Assembly: GCA_002298125.1 (NCBI GenBank)
Contig: DBMJ01000019.1
Location: 1 to 59,932 of the forward strand
Direction of reading: 5' to 3'
DNA length: 59,932 nt
From: Clostridium sp. UBA701
GTDB lineage: Bacteria > Bacillota > Clostridia > Clostridiales > Clostridiaceae
Shown: positions 35,310-44,396 of the stretch, piece by piece
Layout of the letters: each line of letters starts with the position of its first letter
Numbering within the stretch: the first letter of the stretch is position 1
The notes under the pieces: generated by a model
Told to the model about the DNA's origin: nothing
Seen by the model: only the letters and a program-made list of their open reading frames with translations
Databases searched by the model: none
Position numbers and translations under genes: made by a program

Positions 35310-35317
35310 TAATATAT

Positions 35318-35884
35318 CTATTTAAAGGTTCCTCTATATATCAATTCCTCTAAGGGCTTTCTTTCATTGGGAATGTCCTTTAACTGCAGCTCCTCCGGTA
35401 AATTCTCCTTATCTCCATATACTCCAAGGGCTACTATGGTAATGAGTTCATAGTCTTCTGGTATATTAAGCTGCTTTAGGGCCTCCCCCTTTCTAAAGCC
35501 GCCCATGGCATGGGTTAGATAGCCTCTCCTCCAAGCCTCCAAGGAAAGATATCCCCAGGCAGTACCTGCATCAAATTGATGCCAGCGGTTTAAATTGTTG
35601 TTATAATCGAAATTCTTCTTAGCTATTATAGCTATAAGTACTGGAGCATTTTTAGCCCATACATAGTTGCTATCAACTAGAAGTGATCTCATTGTTTTCA
35701 ATTCCTCAGAAGTACTTGCTAAAATGAACCTCCAGGGTTGCTCGTTAAAACAGGAAGGAGCATAGCTTGCTGCCTCTAATATGGCCATTAAGTCCTCCTC
35801 CTTCACCTCTATATTTCTAAAGGCTCTAGAAGACCACCTTTCCTTAATCTCTGTCATTATGTTATATCTAAATTTCCTTGCCAT
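35318..35884 (-). CDS. Nitroreductase-family flavoprotein
   Basis: FMN-dependent NAD(P)H oxidoreductase of 188 residues. WSSRAFRNIEVKEEDLMAILEAASYAPSCFNEQPWRFI is the N-terminal FMN-binding signature, and LGVYGDKENLPEELQ lies near the C-terminus. Natural substrates of such proteins are usually quinones, nitro compounds or reactive electrophiles, and none can be named here. TAGGGAGG precedes the ATG. It is convergent with psd and stands alone. Confidence 0.88.
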   Translation of the reverse strand: MARKFRYNIMTEIKERWSSRAFRNIEVKEEDLMAILEAASYAPSCFNEQPWRFILASTSEELKTMRSLLVDSNYVWAKNAPVLIAIIAKKNFDYNNNLNRWHQFDAGTAWGYLSLEAWRRGYLTHAMGGFRKGEALKQLNIPEDYELITIVALGVYGDKENLPEELQLKDIPNERKPLEELIYRGTFK

Positions 35885-36031
35885 ATTATTACCTCCCTAT
35901 CTTTGGCATATATACACTTACTTATATGATACCTTTATGAGCTTCTAAATACCATATCTATATTTAGTATTATTCATGCACATTATCCACAATATGTTGT
36001 GGATAAGTTTTTAGCCCCATATTGAACTTCC

Positions 36032-37825
36032 TTAGGTAATATTTCCTATGCCTTTTCTTTCCTTGTATACATTAATAGCTTCCAAAAATGCCTCTCCATA
36101 CTTTGAAAGCTTTGCTTCTCCTATACCCTTGATACTGAGCATTTCCTTTAAGCTAGATGGCATATACTGGCTTAGTTCCTTCAAGGTGCTGTCTGCAAAA
36201 ATTATATATGGGGGAACCTTTTCCCTCTCAGAGATTTCTTTTCTTAGAGCCCTTAAGTCCTCAAAGAGTGAATCATCCACTACAGTCCTTTGCTTTTTCT
36301 TTCTCACCTTTTGGAATACCATCTCCTTTTGCTTTAAAACATCAATTCCCTTTTGTCTAAGGCTAACCGTTGGATACTGCCCTTCTTTAAGCATTAGGTA
36401 TTCATCTGCAATAAGCACATTTATTAAATCCTTAATTTCCTGAACCGTATAATTTTTCATAATTCCATAGGTAGATAACTTATCAAAACCTAATTCATAA
36501 ACCTTTTTATTTTTAGAACCTCTAAGCACCTCTGCTATAAGTGTAGTCCCAAAGCGTTCTCTCATCCTTAGAATACAGGAGAATATCTTCTGAGCATCTA
36601 TTGTAATGTCTATAAGCTCTCTATCATCATTACAGGTGCTGCAATTACCACAGTGCTCCTGCACCTCCTCTTCACCAAAGTATTCCAATATATACTTTCT
36701 GAGGCAGTGCGGTGTATGGCAGTAATCTACAACATTTTGTAGCCTTTTATATTCAAAGCTCTTTCTCTCTTCATCCATCATAGTTTGCTCTATGAGAAAT
36801 TTCTGAAGCAATATGTCCTGTGCTCCAAAGAGTAAAATACACTCACTGGGTTCTCCATCCCTTCCAGCACGGCCTGCTTCTTGATAATAGGCCTCCATAT
36901 TCTTAGGCATATTATAGTGAATTACATACCTTACATTGGACTTATCTATACCCATCCCAAATGCGTTGGTAGCTACCATAAGCTTAATATCATCATATAA
37001 GAAGGCATCCTGGTTTTTAACCCTTTCCTCATCTGTTAAACCTGCATGGTATTTGCCAACAGAAAAGCCCTTATCCTTAAGCCATTCATAGGTTGCTTCA
37101 ACTTCTCTTCTGGTTGCACCATATATAATACCTGCTTCTCCTTTGTTGTCCTTAAGATATTGAAGTAGATATTCCCTTTTATTTTCTCCCCTTATTACAG
37201 AAAATGATAAATTTTCTCTATTAAAGCCAGTAGTAAATACACCCGGACAATTAAGCCTAAGCAGAGTTGTGATATCAGCCTTAACCTCTTTTGTTGCTGT
37301 TGCAGTAAAAGCTGTCACTATAGGTCTATTGTCCAAGGTTTTTATAAAAGCTGGTATTTGCCTGTAGCTTGGTCTAAAATCATGTCCCCACTGAGAAACG
37401 CAGTGAGCCTCATCAATTGCCACTAAGGATATATTTAAAGCCTTTACAAGAGAGCAAAAGCCTTGTGATTCTAGTCTTTCTGGAGCTACATAAATAAGCT
37501 TAAACTCCCCCTGTGACGCCCTAAAAACCCTATCCTCCACTTCCATATTGCACAATGAACTATTTATGTAGGTTGCTGCTATTTTAAGCTCCCTTAAGCT
37601 ATCTACCTGATCCTTCATTAAGGATATAAGCGGTGAAATTACAAGAGTAACTCCCTCAAATAAAAGGGCTGGCACTTGAAAGCAGATAGACTTTCCAGCC
37701 CCTGTAGGCATTATAGCCAGGGTATCTCTTCCGTTTAAAATGCTTTCAATTACTTTTTCCTGGCCAGCTCTAAAGCTATCATATCCAAAATATTTTTTTA
37801 ATATTACTTTTGCATTAGTTATCAT
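36032..37825 (-). CDS. recQ: ATP-dependent DNA helicase RecQ
   Basis: 3'-5' helicase acting in recombination and stalled-fork repair, 597 residues. The helicase core has FRAGQEKVIESIL, Walker A MPTGAGKSICFQVPA, DEAHCVSQWGHDFRPSY and the motif VI region YYQEAGRAGRDG. The RQC zinc site is the cysteines in CLRKYILEYFGEE...CGNCSTC (near 375-400). A C-terminal HRDC domain (about 515-590) starts at LRALRKEISEREKVPPYIIFAD. AAGGAAAGAGAG precedes the ATG. It is a stand-alone gene. Confidence 0.96.
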   Translation of the reverse strand: MITNAKVILKKYFGYDSFRAGQEKVIESILNGRDTLAIMPTGAGKSICFQVPALLFEGVTLVISPLISLMKDQVDSLRELKIAATYINSSLCNMEVEDRVFRASQGEFKLIYVAPERLESQGFCSLVKALNISLVAIDEAHCVSQWGHDFRPSYRQIPAFIKTLDNRPIVTAFTATATKEVKADITTLLRLNCPGVFTTGFNRENLSFSVIRGENKREYLLQYLKDNKGEAGIIYGATRREVEATYEWLKDKGFSVGKYHAGLTDEERVKNQDAFLYDDIKLMVATNAFGMGIDKSNVRYVIHYNMPKNMEAYYQEAGRAGRDGEPSECILLFGAQDILLQKFLIEQTMMDEERKSFEYKRLQNVVDYCHTPHCLRKYILEYFGEEEVQEHCGNCSTCNDDRELIDITIDAQKIFSCILRMRERFGTTLIAEVLRGSKNKKVYELGFDKLSTYGIMKNYTVQEIKDLINVLIADEYLMLKEGQYPTVSLRQKGIDVLKQKEMVFQKVRKKKQRTVVDDSLFEDLRALRKEISEREKVPPYIIFADSTLKELSQYMPSSLKEMLSIKGIGEAKLSKYGEAFLEAINVYKERKGIGNIT

Positions 37826-38009
37826 CTATATACTCTCTTTCCTTAGGATGTTTTTGCACTATAAAAATAAGCAACGGCCTACTTTTTAAGTTCCATAGTG
37901 AAAATATTCCTCAACTACTTCTACTAAAGCTATTTCTATACTACTAGATTACTCTAAGTCCTGTATATTCATTTTTTCCATTTATCCATTTTACAGTGTT
38001 TACTTAGTC

Positions 38010-39155
38010 TTACCTTATAATATTTATTAAATCATAGAAGAAGTATTTTCTATTTCTTAGCTTTCCATCTGAATAAATTATTTTTGCATCAACTAGTAAT
38101 TTTAAATATCCATTTAAAGTTGCAGGAGCAATTTTTAATCTTTCCTTAATAGTATTGCTTGTAAAAATAGGATATTCAAAAATTATATCTATGACATCTT
38201 GAATTCCTGAACTTCTAACTAAGTTTCTACTTTTTGTTATAGTCTCTTCGTATAAAATATTAATTTTGTCAATCTTATCAATATTTTTGGCAGCTTGATC
38301 TATACATGCCTTTAAAAAGAACTCTATCCATTCAGTAAAATTTTCTTTTACCCGCTGCATGTCTTTGTTGTACTGTACTTCATTATCTTCCTTATCAGCA
38401 ACTACAACTCTAGTATTATTCAAAAGTTGATAATATTTAAATTTGTCTTTCTCTAAACTTTCACTTACAAAGAAATTTGCTTTACTTATTAAGCCCTTTT
38501 CAAACAAATAAAGTGGTACTAATATCCTTCCAGTTCTACCATTACCATCACTAAAAGGGTGTATAGTCTCAAACTGAGCATGGATTATTGCTATTTTAAT
38601 TAAATTATCTGTTTCTGTTTCCTCATTAATAAATTTTTCCAAATTAGATATATATTCATTTACCAATTGTGGCTCAGGTGGAATAAAAGAAGCATTTTCT
38701 ATTGTTGCACCTTTAGGTCCTATAAAATTTTGACTTGTTCTAAATTCTCCAGGAATTATTTTTCCCTTCCCTCTTACCTCACCACGCATTAAAATTTCGT
38801 GAACTCTCTTTATTAATCTAGTACTTATTGGCAGCGTCTTTAACAGTTCCTCTCCTATTTCTAAAGCCTCATAATAATTTAATACTTCTGCTATATCACT
38901 ATTTGGGCCTTTTTTTTCGGCTCTATAGTCTAACATTTCATCCATCGTTACTTGGGTACCTTCAATTTTTGTTGATTCTATGGCCTCTCTAAGGGATAGT
39001 AAATTTAATAGTAATTCTGGCCTAATTCTTGAACTTTTTAATTTCTCATTATATATTGCTATATCTGTATTTGCCTTTATTACCTTATTTATTAATTTGT
39101 TTATATCAAGCAACTCATTATTAGGAAGTTGAAAGGGTACATATGGCTTTTTCAT
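38010..39155 (-). CDS. Fic-domain protein with N-terminal inhibitory helix and C-terminal winged helix
   Basis: Probable AMP-transferring enzyme (AMPylase), 381 residues. The inhibitory motif SxxxEG is Ser61-Glu65-Gly66 in ESTKIEGTQ, placed N-terminally as in class II Fic proteins. The catalytic loop is HPFSDGNGRTGR with His199. A winged helix at the C-terminus (NTIKERLKIAPATLNGYLKLL) suggests DNA or protein binding. I start at the ATG at 39155, behind GGAGAGTG; the ATG 15 bases upstream has no ribosome site. All catalytic residues are intact and target proteins are unknown. There is no FicA-type antitoxin gene beside it. Confidence 0.9.
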   Translation of the reverse strand: MKKPYVPFQLPNNELLDINKLINKVIKANTDIAIYNEKLKSSRIRPELLLNLLSLREAIESTKIEGTQVTMDEMLDYRAEKKGPNSDIAEVLNYYEALEIGEELLKTLPISTRLIKRVHEILMRGEVRGKGKIIPGEFRTSQNFIGPKGATIENASFIPPEPQLVNEYISNLEKFINEETETDNLIKIAIIHAQFETIHPFSDGNGRTGRILVPLYLFEKGLISKANFFVSESLEKDKFKYYQLLNNTRVVVADKEDNEVQYNKDMQRVKENFTEWIEFFLKACIDQAAKNIDKIDKINILYEETITKSRNLVRSSGIQDVIDIIFEYPIFTSNTIKERLKIAPATLNGYLKLLVDAKIIYSDGKLRNRKYFFYDLINIIR

Positions 39156-39290
39156 TTTATCACTCTCCATTTAAAACAATTCTATCTGTATTTTTATCAC
39201 TATTAATATATATTATACACTTTGATTCAAAAAAGTACATATTTTCGTTCTATTTATGAAATTTATATTAGTAAACTAGGAATTAAACTT

Positions 39291-40077
39291 CTAAGTAATG
39301 GTGTAGGTTGTTACATTTCCGGCTTTATCGGTAGCAACAATCTGATAGGTTGCGTTGGTATTGCCTGAATTTGTATTGCCGCTTCTGAAATCCTTGTCGT
39401 TGAAGATGACGGTATCAAGGCTAGCATCGGTTACAGTTACTTTCTGGGAGGTGTAATAAGTTGCATTATCTGTAATGCCTCCGATAACCGGTGGGGTAGT
39501 ATCAAAGATTACACCGTCAGAATTTACAATCACTTCGTTTCCTGCGTTGTCGGTAATGCGTGCATAATAGATGAACCTTTGCCATTTCATAAACGGACGC
39601 GGTATAAGCACTCCACACAACACCGTGAAGCTCTTGTTCGGTTAGCTCTTTATCAGCCTTGTAAACTTCAACCTTGGCGATTCCGCTAAGAATGTCATTG
39701 CTTATAACGGTTACTCCTACGTCGCTGTTAAAGAGCAAACCAAAAGTAATGGTATGAAGGAAGTTTTTGATTCTGCTCTTTTCAATAGCAATATTGCCTT
39801 CTGGAGCAGCTTTGTCCAGCTTATAGTTCAGCGTTCTTTCATACACGCTGCCGTCAGCTTTTTTGATGTAAAAGGTGTAATTTGTGCCAGTCTTGCCGCT
39901 TTCATCGCTGATGGTCAGCGTATTGCCAAAGGTTCCTGTCAGGGTTTTGCAAAGCATCCAGTCACCCACTGCAGTAACGCTGATATCAATATCTTTGGCA
40001 GCTATTATTTTATCAGAAATTGTAAAGCTTGTTTTAGCTTCGCAGCCGTTGTAATCTCTTAAGCCCCTAAATGTTAT
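39291..40077 (-). pseudogene. Remnant of a large surface protein with Ig-like domains
   Basis: Two overlapping frames together read as one exported-protein fragment. The upstream frame reads PITFRGLRDYNG, then TLTISDESGKTGTNYTFYIKK and LDKAAPEGNIAIEKS. After a frameshift near 39600 it becomes KWQRFIYYARITDNAGNEV, FDTTPPVIGGI and VATDKAGNVTTYTIT. The DNAGN and DTTPPVI stretches are typical of bacterial Ig-like repeats in cell-wall proteins. The 5' part is cut off exactly at the left end of the IS element at 40078. The gene is truncated and frameshifted, so it is not functional. Confidence 0.7.
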
Positions 40078-40129
40078 TGGACAATAGCTATTGTAATAGA
40101 TACAATAATATTTTCAGGAGTGATTATTC

Positions 40130-40429
40130 ATGAAAAAGAGAACTTATACACAAGAATTTAAAGAACAAGTAATAAAAGAAGTTAATACTGTAAAAGATAT
40201 TGCAGTTGTATCTCGTAAACACGAAGTGGCAAGACCTACCTTTAGTAGTTGGATGAAGAAACAAAATTCATCTATGGCTTTAATTGAGGAAAAAGAAGTT
40301 ACGAAGGAACTAAAAGATAAAGAACAGGAGAATGATCATTTAAAAAAGTTGCTTGGGGAAAAAGATTTAGAGATAGCTATTCTTAGAGATTTGTTAAAAA
40401 AAGTGAACCCTCAATTAAAGATAAAGTAG
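40130..40429 (+). CDS. IS3-family transposase OrfA
   Basis: Protein of 99 residues with an N-terminal helix-turn-helix of the Transposase_8 type (RTYTQEFKEQVIKEV...SRKHEVARPTFSSWMKKQ) and a C-terminal leucine-zipper-like helix (KEQENDHLKKLLGEKDLEIAILRDLLKK). It binds the IS ends and normally makes a fusion with OrfB by frameshifting. It looks intact, but its OrfB partner is deleted, so the element cannot move by itself. Confidence 0.85.
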   Translation: MKKRTYTQEFKEQVIKEVNTVKDIAVVSRKHEVARPTFSSWMKKQNSSMALIEEKEVTKELKDKEQENDHLKKLLGEKDLEIAILRDLLKKVNPQLKIK

Positions 40430-41042
40430 CAATTGCAGAGAAATATATAATAGAAGGAAGATAAAAGATACAGTAAAAAAGAGTATAGCTGTAAATAGAA
40501 TAGTAAACTCCAGTAACACAGTATGGGCGCTAGATATTAAATATGGATATATCCATAAAGAAGATAAATTTTTCTTTTTATTAAATGTTATTGATGTTTT
40601 TGATAGAACCATTATCGACTATCATATGGGGCTTAGTTGTGATGCAAAAGATGCAGCAACGACACTAAGACGTTGTCTTGTAAAGAGAGACTTATTTAAT
40701 GTGGATAAATCATTTCCAGTTGTTAGAACTGATAATGGTCCACAGTTTATAAGTAATTTGTTTAATGAAACTTGTGAAGTTCTGGGTATACACCATGAAA
40801 GGATACCTGTTAGAACACCTAATAAGAATGCCCATATTGAATCTTTCCACAGGATATTAGAGGATGAATGCTTTAGTGTTAATGAATTTGAAAGTTATAA
40901 GGAAGCCTATGTCGCTGAGGATGAATTTATGGAGAGGTACAATAAAAGAAGGATACACTCAAGTCTTGGCTATAAAACACCTGAAGAGTTTTACAACCTT
41001 TATTCTGGAGAAACTCTAGAATGGATGACTGTGCGATTATAA
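40421..41042 (+). pseudogene. IS3-family transposase OrfB, internally deleted
   Basis: The first residues VAIAEKYIIEGR match an OrfB start and then meet a TAA. The frame resumes with TVWALDIKYGYIH, which contains the first catalytic Asp, continues through VVRTDNGPQF with the second Asp, and reaches NAHIESFHRILEDECF with the Glu. The DDE core is thus present but the 100-or-so residues between the N-terminus and the core are missing. The ATG-started piece at 40626 is only the C-terminal 138 residues. Confidence 0.8.
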
Positions 41043-41134
41043 CGGTATAGATATGCACAGTTTGCATGGAATTATGCATAAATAGTTCAACGTGAAATAT
41101 TTAGAAAAATGAAGGATTCAATAGAATTTGTCCA

Positions 41135-41221
41135 AAATAAAGGGGTTAATCCGCCAAATCAATTATATCATAAATTAGGAAGCATTCCTAAGGATGAGAA
41201 AATCACTCTGAAGCATATTTA
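41135..41221 (+). pseudogene. Short coding remnant right of the IS element
   Basis: One frame reads NKGVNPPNQLYHKLGSIPKD and then EKITLKHI before TAA. It looks like the C-terminal end of a real protein whose upstream part was lost when the IS inserted. No family was recognised. Confidence 0.4.
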
Positions 41222-41280
41222 ATCACTTCTAGTTGTGTTATTCATTATTGAATTTTAATTGGATTGTGTTATTGGGCATG

Positions 41281-41308
41281 AAAAAAGACCTTCCGAAATT
41301 CGGAAAGC
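41281..41308 (-). terminator. Terminator of the nucleoside salvage operon
   Basis: On the minus strand CTTTCCGAA pairs with TTCGGAAGG (one G-U pair), followed by TCTTTTTTC. It lies 45 bases after the last gene. Confidence 0.8.
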
Positions 41309-41350
41309 CCGTGTTTTATGTGTCATTTGCTCAATTCAGATGTAGGGAAT

Positions 41351-42553
41351 TTACTCTATGGAAGAATCCAGCTGACTGAAATATTCGTCAACAATCTCCT
41401 TCCAGTCTCCCTTGCAGATGATGTGATGATTGCTTATTGGACGCTTTGAAAAATATTCTGTACCATCATCCAGATGCAGACGCATCTGGGAGCGGCAAAG
41501 GTCTTCCCTATGCATAGTTTCTATTAATTCTGCGCGGCCACAGTAATGCTGCCTAAGTGTACCATCACATTTAAAAATTGTCATAACCTGTGGTTTAATA
41601 TCGCAGGTTATACCTACACCTATTCCTGACTCAAAGTGAGTTGTCAAGCTGTAGTTATCCGGCATGTCTATAGGTAATGTGCAATGTGCAAATATGATTT
41701 CACCTGCATCCGGATCCATGCAGCTTGGGTTGGCCATGAAGCCGGACTGTCCCGTTAAGGCATTGAGCACTGTCATGCTTACAAGGGACTTCTGATCCCC
41801 TTCACATGCTGCAGGAATGCCTTCTGCATTTAAGGTTGCAAGTGCAAGGCATCCGGTGGTTTGCACTGCTTTCAGCAAATCAAAGCAGCGGACTGTAACT
41901 GCCTGCAGATCATATTTTTTAATAAGGCGTTTCAACGCACCATATACATTAAGTGCCTTGTCTACTTCTGCTGCATCATAGCCTTTGTTTTTTAATTCCT
42001 CTGTATAGCTGTTTTCAGGATATCCACCCTTCTTATACTCCTCAATCAGCTCATCTAATTCAAACATAACAAGCTTCATGCCGCTTACTTCCTCTAATGC
42101 AGTGAAATCTGCATCGCTGGCTATGAGACCTCCTGGAGCTCCGAAGCAACCCAGCTTCATATGGCTCATTTTTTCCTTAGCCTCTGCCACTGCCTTTAAA
42201 ACCTTTAAGCGTTTAGCAATTGTCTCAAAGGAGCCGTGCAGAATCTCACCCTTTAACCCATGCTCCTTAAGGAAGCCCATGATTTCCATGGATGCTGCCA
42301 GGGAATTATAGCCTGGAGTTGTCAAAAGGATATATGGCTCCTTAGTCTGGGAGTAAAATTCCTTAAAGCCTGGCTCTGCCCCACCGGAAGCAATGTAGTA
42401 GACCGGAAGAGCTTGATTCTTTACCTCGTCCATCTCTGCACAAACCACTTCTTCTCCTAGTGCCTTGCTAAGATTTTTTAAATACTCACTGCTATAGGCA
42501 GGTATGTTTCTGTCGTTACAGTCTGCTGGTCCCATTAAGAATTTTACCTTCAA
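41351..42553 (-). CDS. L-fucose isomerase-like protein
   Basis: Protein of 400 residues with the fold pattern of the L-fucose/L-arabinose isomerase family. The C-terminal block has FAHCTLPIDMPDNYSLTTHFESGIGVGI, where the HCT and THFESG stretches are family hallmarks, plus GFMANPSCMD and ACEGDQKSLVSM. The metal-binding acidic residues of true isomerases appear to include ACEGD. It is the last gene of the ECF-MFS-phosphorylase-hydrolase operon, so its substrate is probably a sugar or ribose product of nucleoside breakdown rather than fucose. That substrate is inference. Confidence 0.75.
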   Translation of the reverse strand: MKVKFLMGPADCNDRNIPAYSSEYLKNLSKALGEEVVCAEMDEVKNQALPVYYIASGGAEPGFKEFYSQTKEPYILLTTPGYNSLAASMEIMGFLKEHGLKGEILHGSFETIAKRLKVLKAVAEAKEKMSHMKLGCFGAPGGLIASDADFTALEEVSGMKLVMFELDELIEEYKKGGYPENSYTEELKNKGYDAAEVDKALNVYGALKRLIKKYDLQAVTVRCFDLLKAVQTTGCLALATLNAEGIPAACEGDQKSLVSMTVLNALTGQSGFMANPSCMDPDAGEIIFAHCTLPIDMPDNYSLTTHFESGIGVGITCDIKPQVMTIFKCDGTLRQHYCGRAELIETMHREDLCRSQMRLHLDDGTEYFSKRPISNHHIICKGDWKEIVDEYFSQLDSSIE

Positions 42554-42573
42554 TTATTCCATCTCCTCTGCTT

Positions 42574-43524
42574 TTATTTCACCTGTAAAGTTTTGAAAAT
42601 GTATTCCTTATATTTATCTGCATAGAGCTTGCTGCATATATATGCATTTGGCTCTTTGCCCAGTACATTATTCTTATCCACCAATACCGCACCATAGCTG
42701 GGGCCATTAGAAATATCAACTTCGCAGTAATATTTCTCACACTTTTCAATGCACTCAGGATTCATGGCTGCTGCAACTGCAGATGGATCAGCCATATCCA
42801 GATAATCGTCACCAAACCTGTCATGGTTCATTTCCAGCAGGTTCTTGTTGCATTCAATTGCAAACCTGCCAAGCCTGCCACCCTTACGGATTTTTTCAAT
42901 TTCCTTAGGATTAAGCATGCAGTCTCCAAGACATGCATCCCAGCCAACATATATAATCTCCTTCAGACCGGATTCTGTAACAATTTTTGCAGACTCAGGA
43001 TCCTGCCAGATATTAAACTCTGCAACCGGGGTTACATTTCCATCACCTAATCCAGCTGTTCCCATAATGACAATACGTCCCGCCTTCTGCATTGCTTCGT
43101 AATCCAGACGTATGGCAAGTGCCAGATTGGTAAGGGGTCCTAATGCTATAATATCTATTTCTCCATCTTCACTTTCACGCAGTGCCTCAAGCATTTTAAG
43201 CACTCCGTTTCCTTCTGAGGGCTTAAGTCTTTCAGGTACAAGTCCTATGTCACCCATACCGTCACTGCCGTGGGTCTCATATGCAAATGACAGCTCCCTT
43301 AGCAGCATTTTGTCTGAGCCCTTATATACGGGCGGCTCATAGGTTCCGGCATATTCAATTGTAGTCAGTGTATTTGTTGTAGCCTGCTCCATTGGTACAT
43401 TTCCTGAAACAGTAGTAAACATAAGTATATCAAATGCCGGATCATTAAGCGCCATGGCAATTGCCATAGCATCATCTGAACCGCAATCTGTATCTATAAT
43501 AATTTTCTTTTTATTTTCCATCAT
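42574..43524 (-). CDS. Inosine/uridine-preferring nucleoside hydrolase
   Basis: Calcium-dependent hydrolase that splits nucleosides into base and ribose, 316 residues. IIIDTDCGSDDAMA gives the DxDxxxDD signature (Asp11, 13, 17, 18). ALGPLTNLALAIR, the GNVTPVAEFNIWQDPESAKIV asparagine region and DMADPSAVAAA complete the active site. Pyrimidine and purine subtypes cannot be separated by eye. It follows the uridine phosphorylase gene after a 120-base spacer with a palindrome. AAGGAAT precedes the double ATG. Confidence 0.9.
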   Translation of the reverse strand: MMENKKKIIIDTDCGSDDAMAIAMALNDPAFDILMFTTVSGNVPMEQATTNTLTTIEYAGTYEPPVYKGSDKMLLRELSFAYETHGSDGMGDIGLVPERLKPSEGNGVLKMLEALRESEDGEIDIIALGPLTNLALAIRLDYEAMQKAGRIVIMGTAGLGDGNVTPVAEFNIWQDPESAKIVTESGLKEIIYVGWDACLGDCMLNPKEIEKIRKGGRLGRFAIECNKNLLEMNHDRFGDDYLDMADPSAVAAAMNPECIEKCEKYYCEVDISNGPSYGAVLVDKNNVLGKEPNAYICSKLYADKYKEYIFKTLQVK

Positions 43525-43601
43525 ATCTATTCCTTTATTTTATATACTTTGAATTTAAAACAATGATAATCTTTCAAGCAGTCAAGCTATTAACTAGCCC
43601 T

Positions 43602-43629
43602 GTGTTCAAAGCATGCATGCTTTAAACAC
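43602..43629 (-). repeat. 28-bp near-perfect palindrome between udp and the nucleoside hydrolase
   Basis: GTGTT-AAAGCATG and CATGCTTT-AACAC arms pair, with one mismatch and no loop spacer beyond the GCATGC centre. No T-run follows in either direction. It could be an mRNA processing or stabilising hairpin, or an operator for an internal promoter. Confidence 0.5.
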
Positions 43630-43646
43630 ACCTCCTGCCAGAGAGC

Positions 43647-44396
43647 TTATTTGTCCTGTTCAATCAGCAGTTTAATTGCATCACAGGCTATTTCTATAGT
43701 ATGGTTATTCATATCACCATATGCCATAATAGCACCTGCCCTGGCACCTCTTATAGAAGATACGATAAATAAGGTTGATGCTTCCATCTCAGACGCCATT
43801 ACTCCGCTCTTTTCCCATGCCTCCCATCTCTGGTGAAGCCTGCTGCTGTTTGGCATGCTGTCCGGGTCATGCTGTCCATAAAAGGCATCCTTTGACTGTC
43901 CAATTCCTTCTGCAAATTTATAGCCCTTTGCTGCGCAGGCCCTTGACAGGGCATCAGTTACATGACGATCTGCAATTGCCGGATACTCAATTGGGACATA
44001 ATGAACTGTTGTACCTTCATCACGAACGGCACCAGTGATAATTACTCCCTCCAGGCTCTCATCATAGCTTTCCGGGCAGATTCGTCCACAGGTTCCAACA
44101 CGGATAAATGTATCTGCTCCGCAATGAATAAGCTCCTCTACAGCAATTGCTGCAGACGGTCCTCCCATGCCTGTGCTGGTAACTGAAACCTTTACTCCGT
44201 TTAAGGTTCCAGTCCATGTCTTATGTTCACGGTTATGGGCAACCAGCTTGGGATTGTCAAGCTGCTGGGCAATTATATCTGTACGGAAGGGGTCTCCTGG
44301 AACCAGTACATACCTGCCCACATCGCCCTTTTTACACTTAATATGATATTGCTGTCCTTTTTCATTTAATACTTCCTTGCTTTGTATTGCCATCAT
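43647..44396 (-). CDS. udp: Uridine phosphorylase-family nucleoside phosphorylase
   Basis: Splits a nucleoside with phosphate into base and ribose 1-phosphate, 249 residues. VLVPGDPFRTDIIAQQLD is the phosphate-binding start, STGMGGPSAAIAVEELIHCGADTFIRVGTCG the ribose/phosphate core, and SGVMASEMEASTLFIVSSIRGARAG the nucleoside-binding end with the MEM-like MASEMEAS. The start is the ATGATG at 44396, preceded by AAAAGGAG and overlapping the MFS stop. Longer frames upstream lie within the MFS gene. Pyrimidine specificity fits the family best. Confidence 0.9.
   Translation of the reverse strand: MMAIQSKEVLNEKGQQYHIKCKKGDVGRYVLVPGDPFRTDIIAQQLDNPKLVAHNREHKTWTGTLNGVKVSVTSTGMGGPSAAIAVEELIHCGADTFIRVGTCGRICPESYDESLEGVIITGAVRDEGTTVHYVPIEYPAIADRHVTDALSRACAAKGYKFAEGIGQSKDAFYGQHDPDSMPNSSRLHQRWEAWEKSGVMASEMEASTLFIVSSIRGARAGAIMAYGDMNNHTIEIACDAIKLLIEQDK

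Larger units (their letters stand above)
40078..41134 (+). mobile_element. Defective IS3-family insertion sequence
   Basis: Ends are imperfect inverted repeats: TGGACAATAGCTATTG at 40078-40093 and its partner CAATAGAATTTGTCCA at 41119-41134, agreeing at 13 of 16 positions. Inside are an OrfA gene and the 3' part of OrfB. Total length of 1057 bp is shorter than the usual 1.2-1.5 kb because much of OrfB is deleted. No matching target duplication is visible at the borders. It interrupts the surface-protein remnant on its left. Confidence 0.8.

Noticed and set aside
40072..41275. TGTTATTGG direct repeats at 40072 and 41267 as a target duplication of the IS element
   Set aside because: The right copy lies 130 bases beyond the IS right end as defined by the terminal inverted repeats, and nine bases is too long for an IS3-family duplication.
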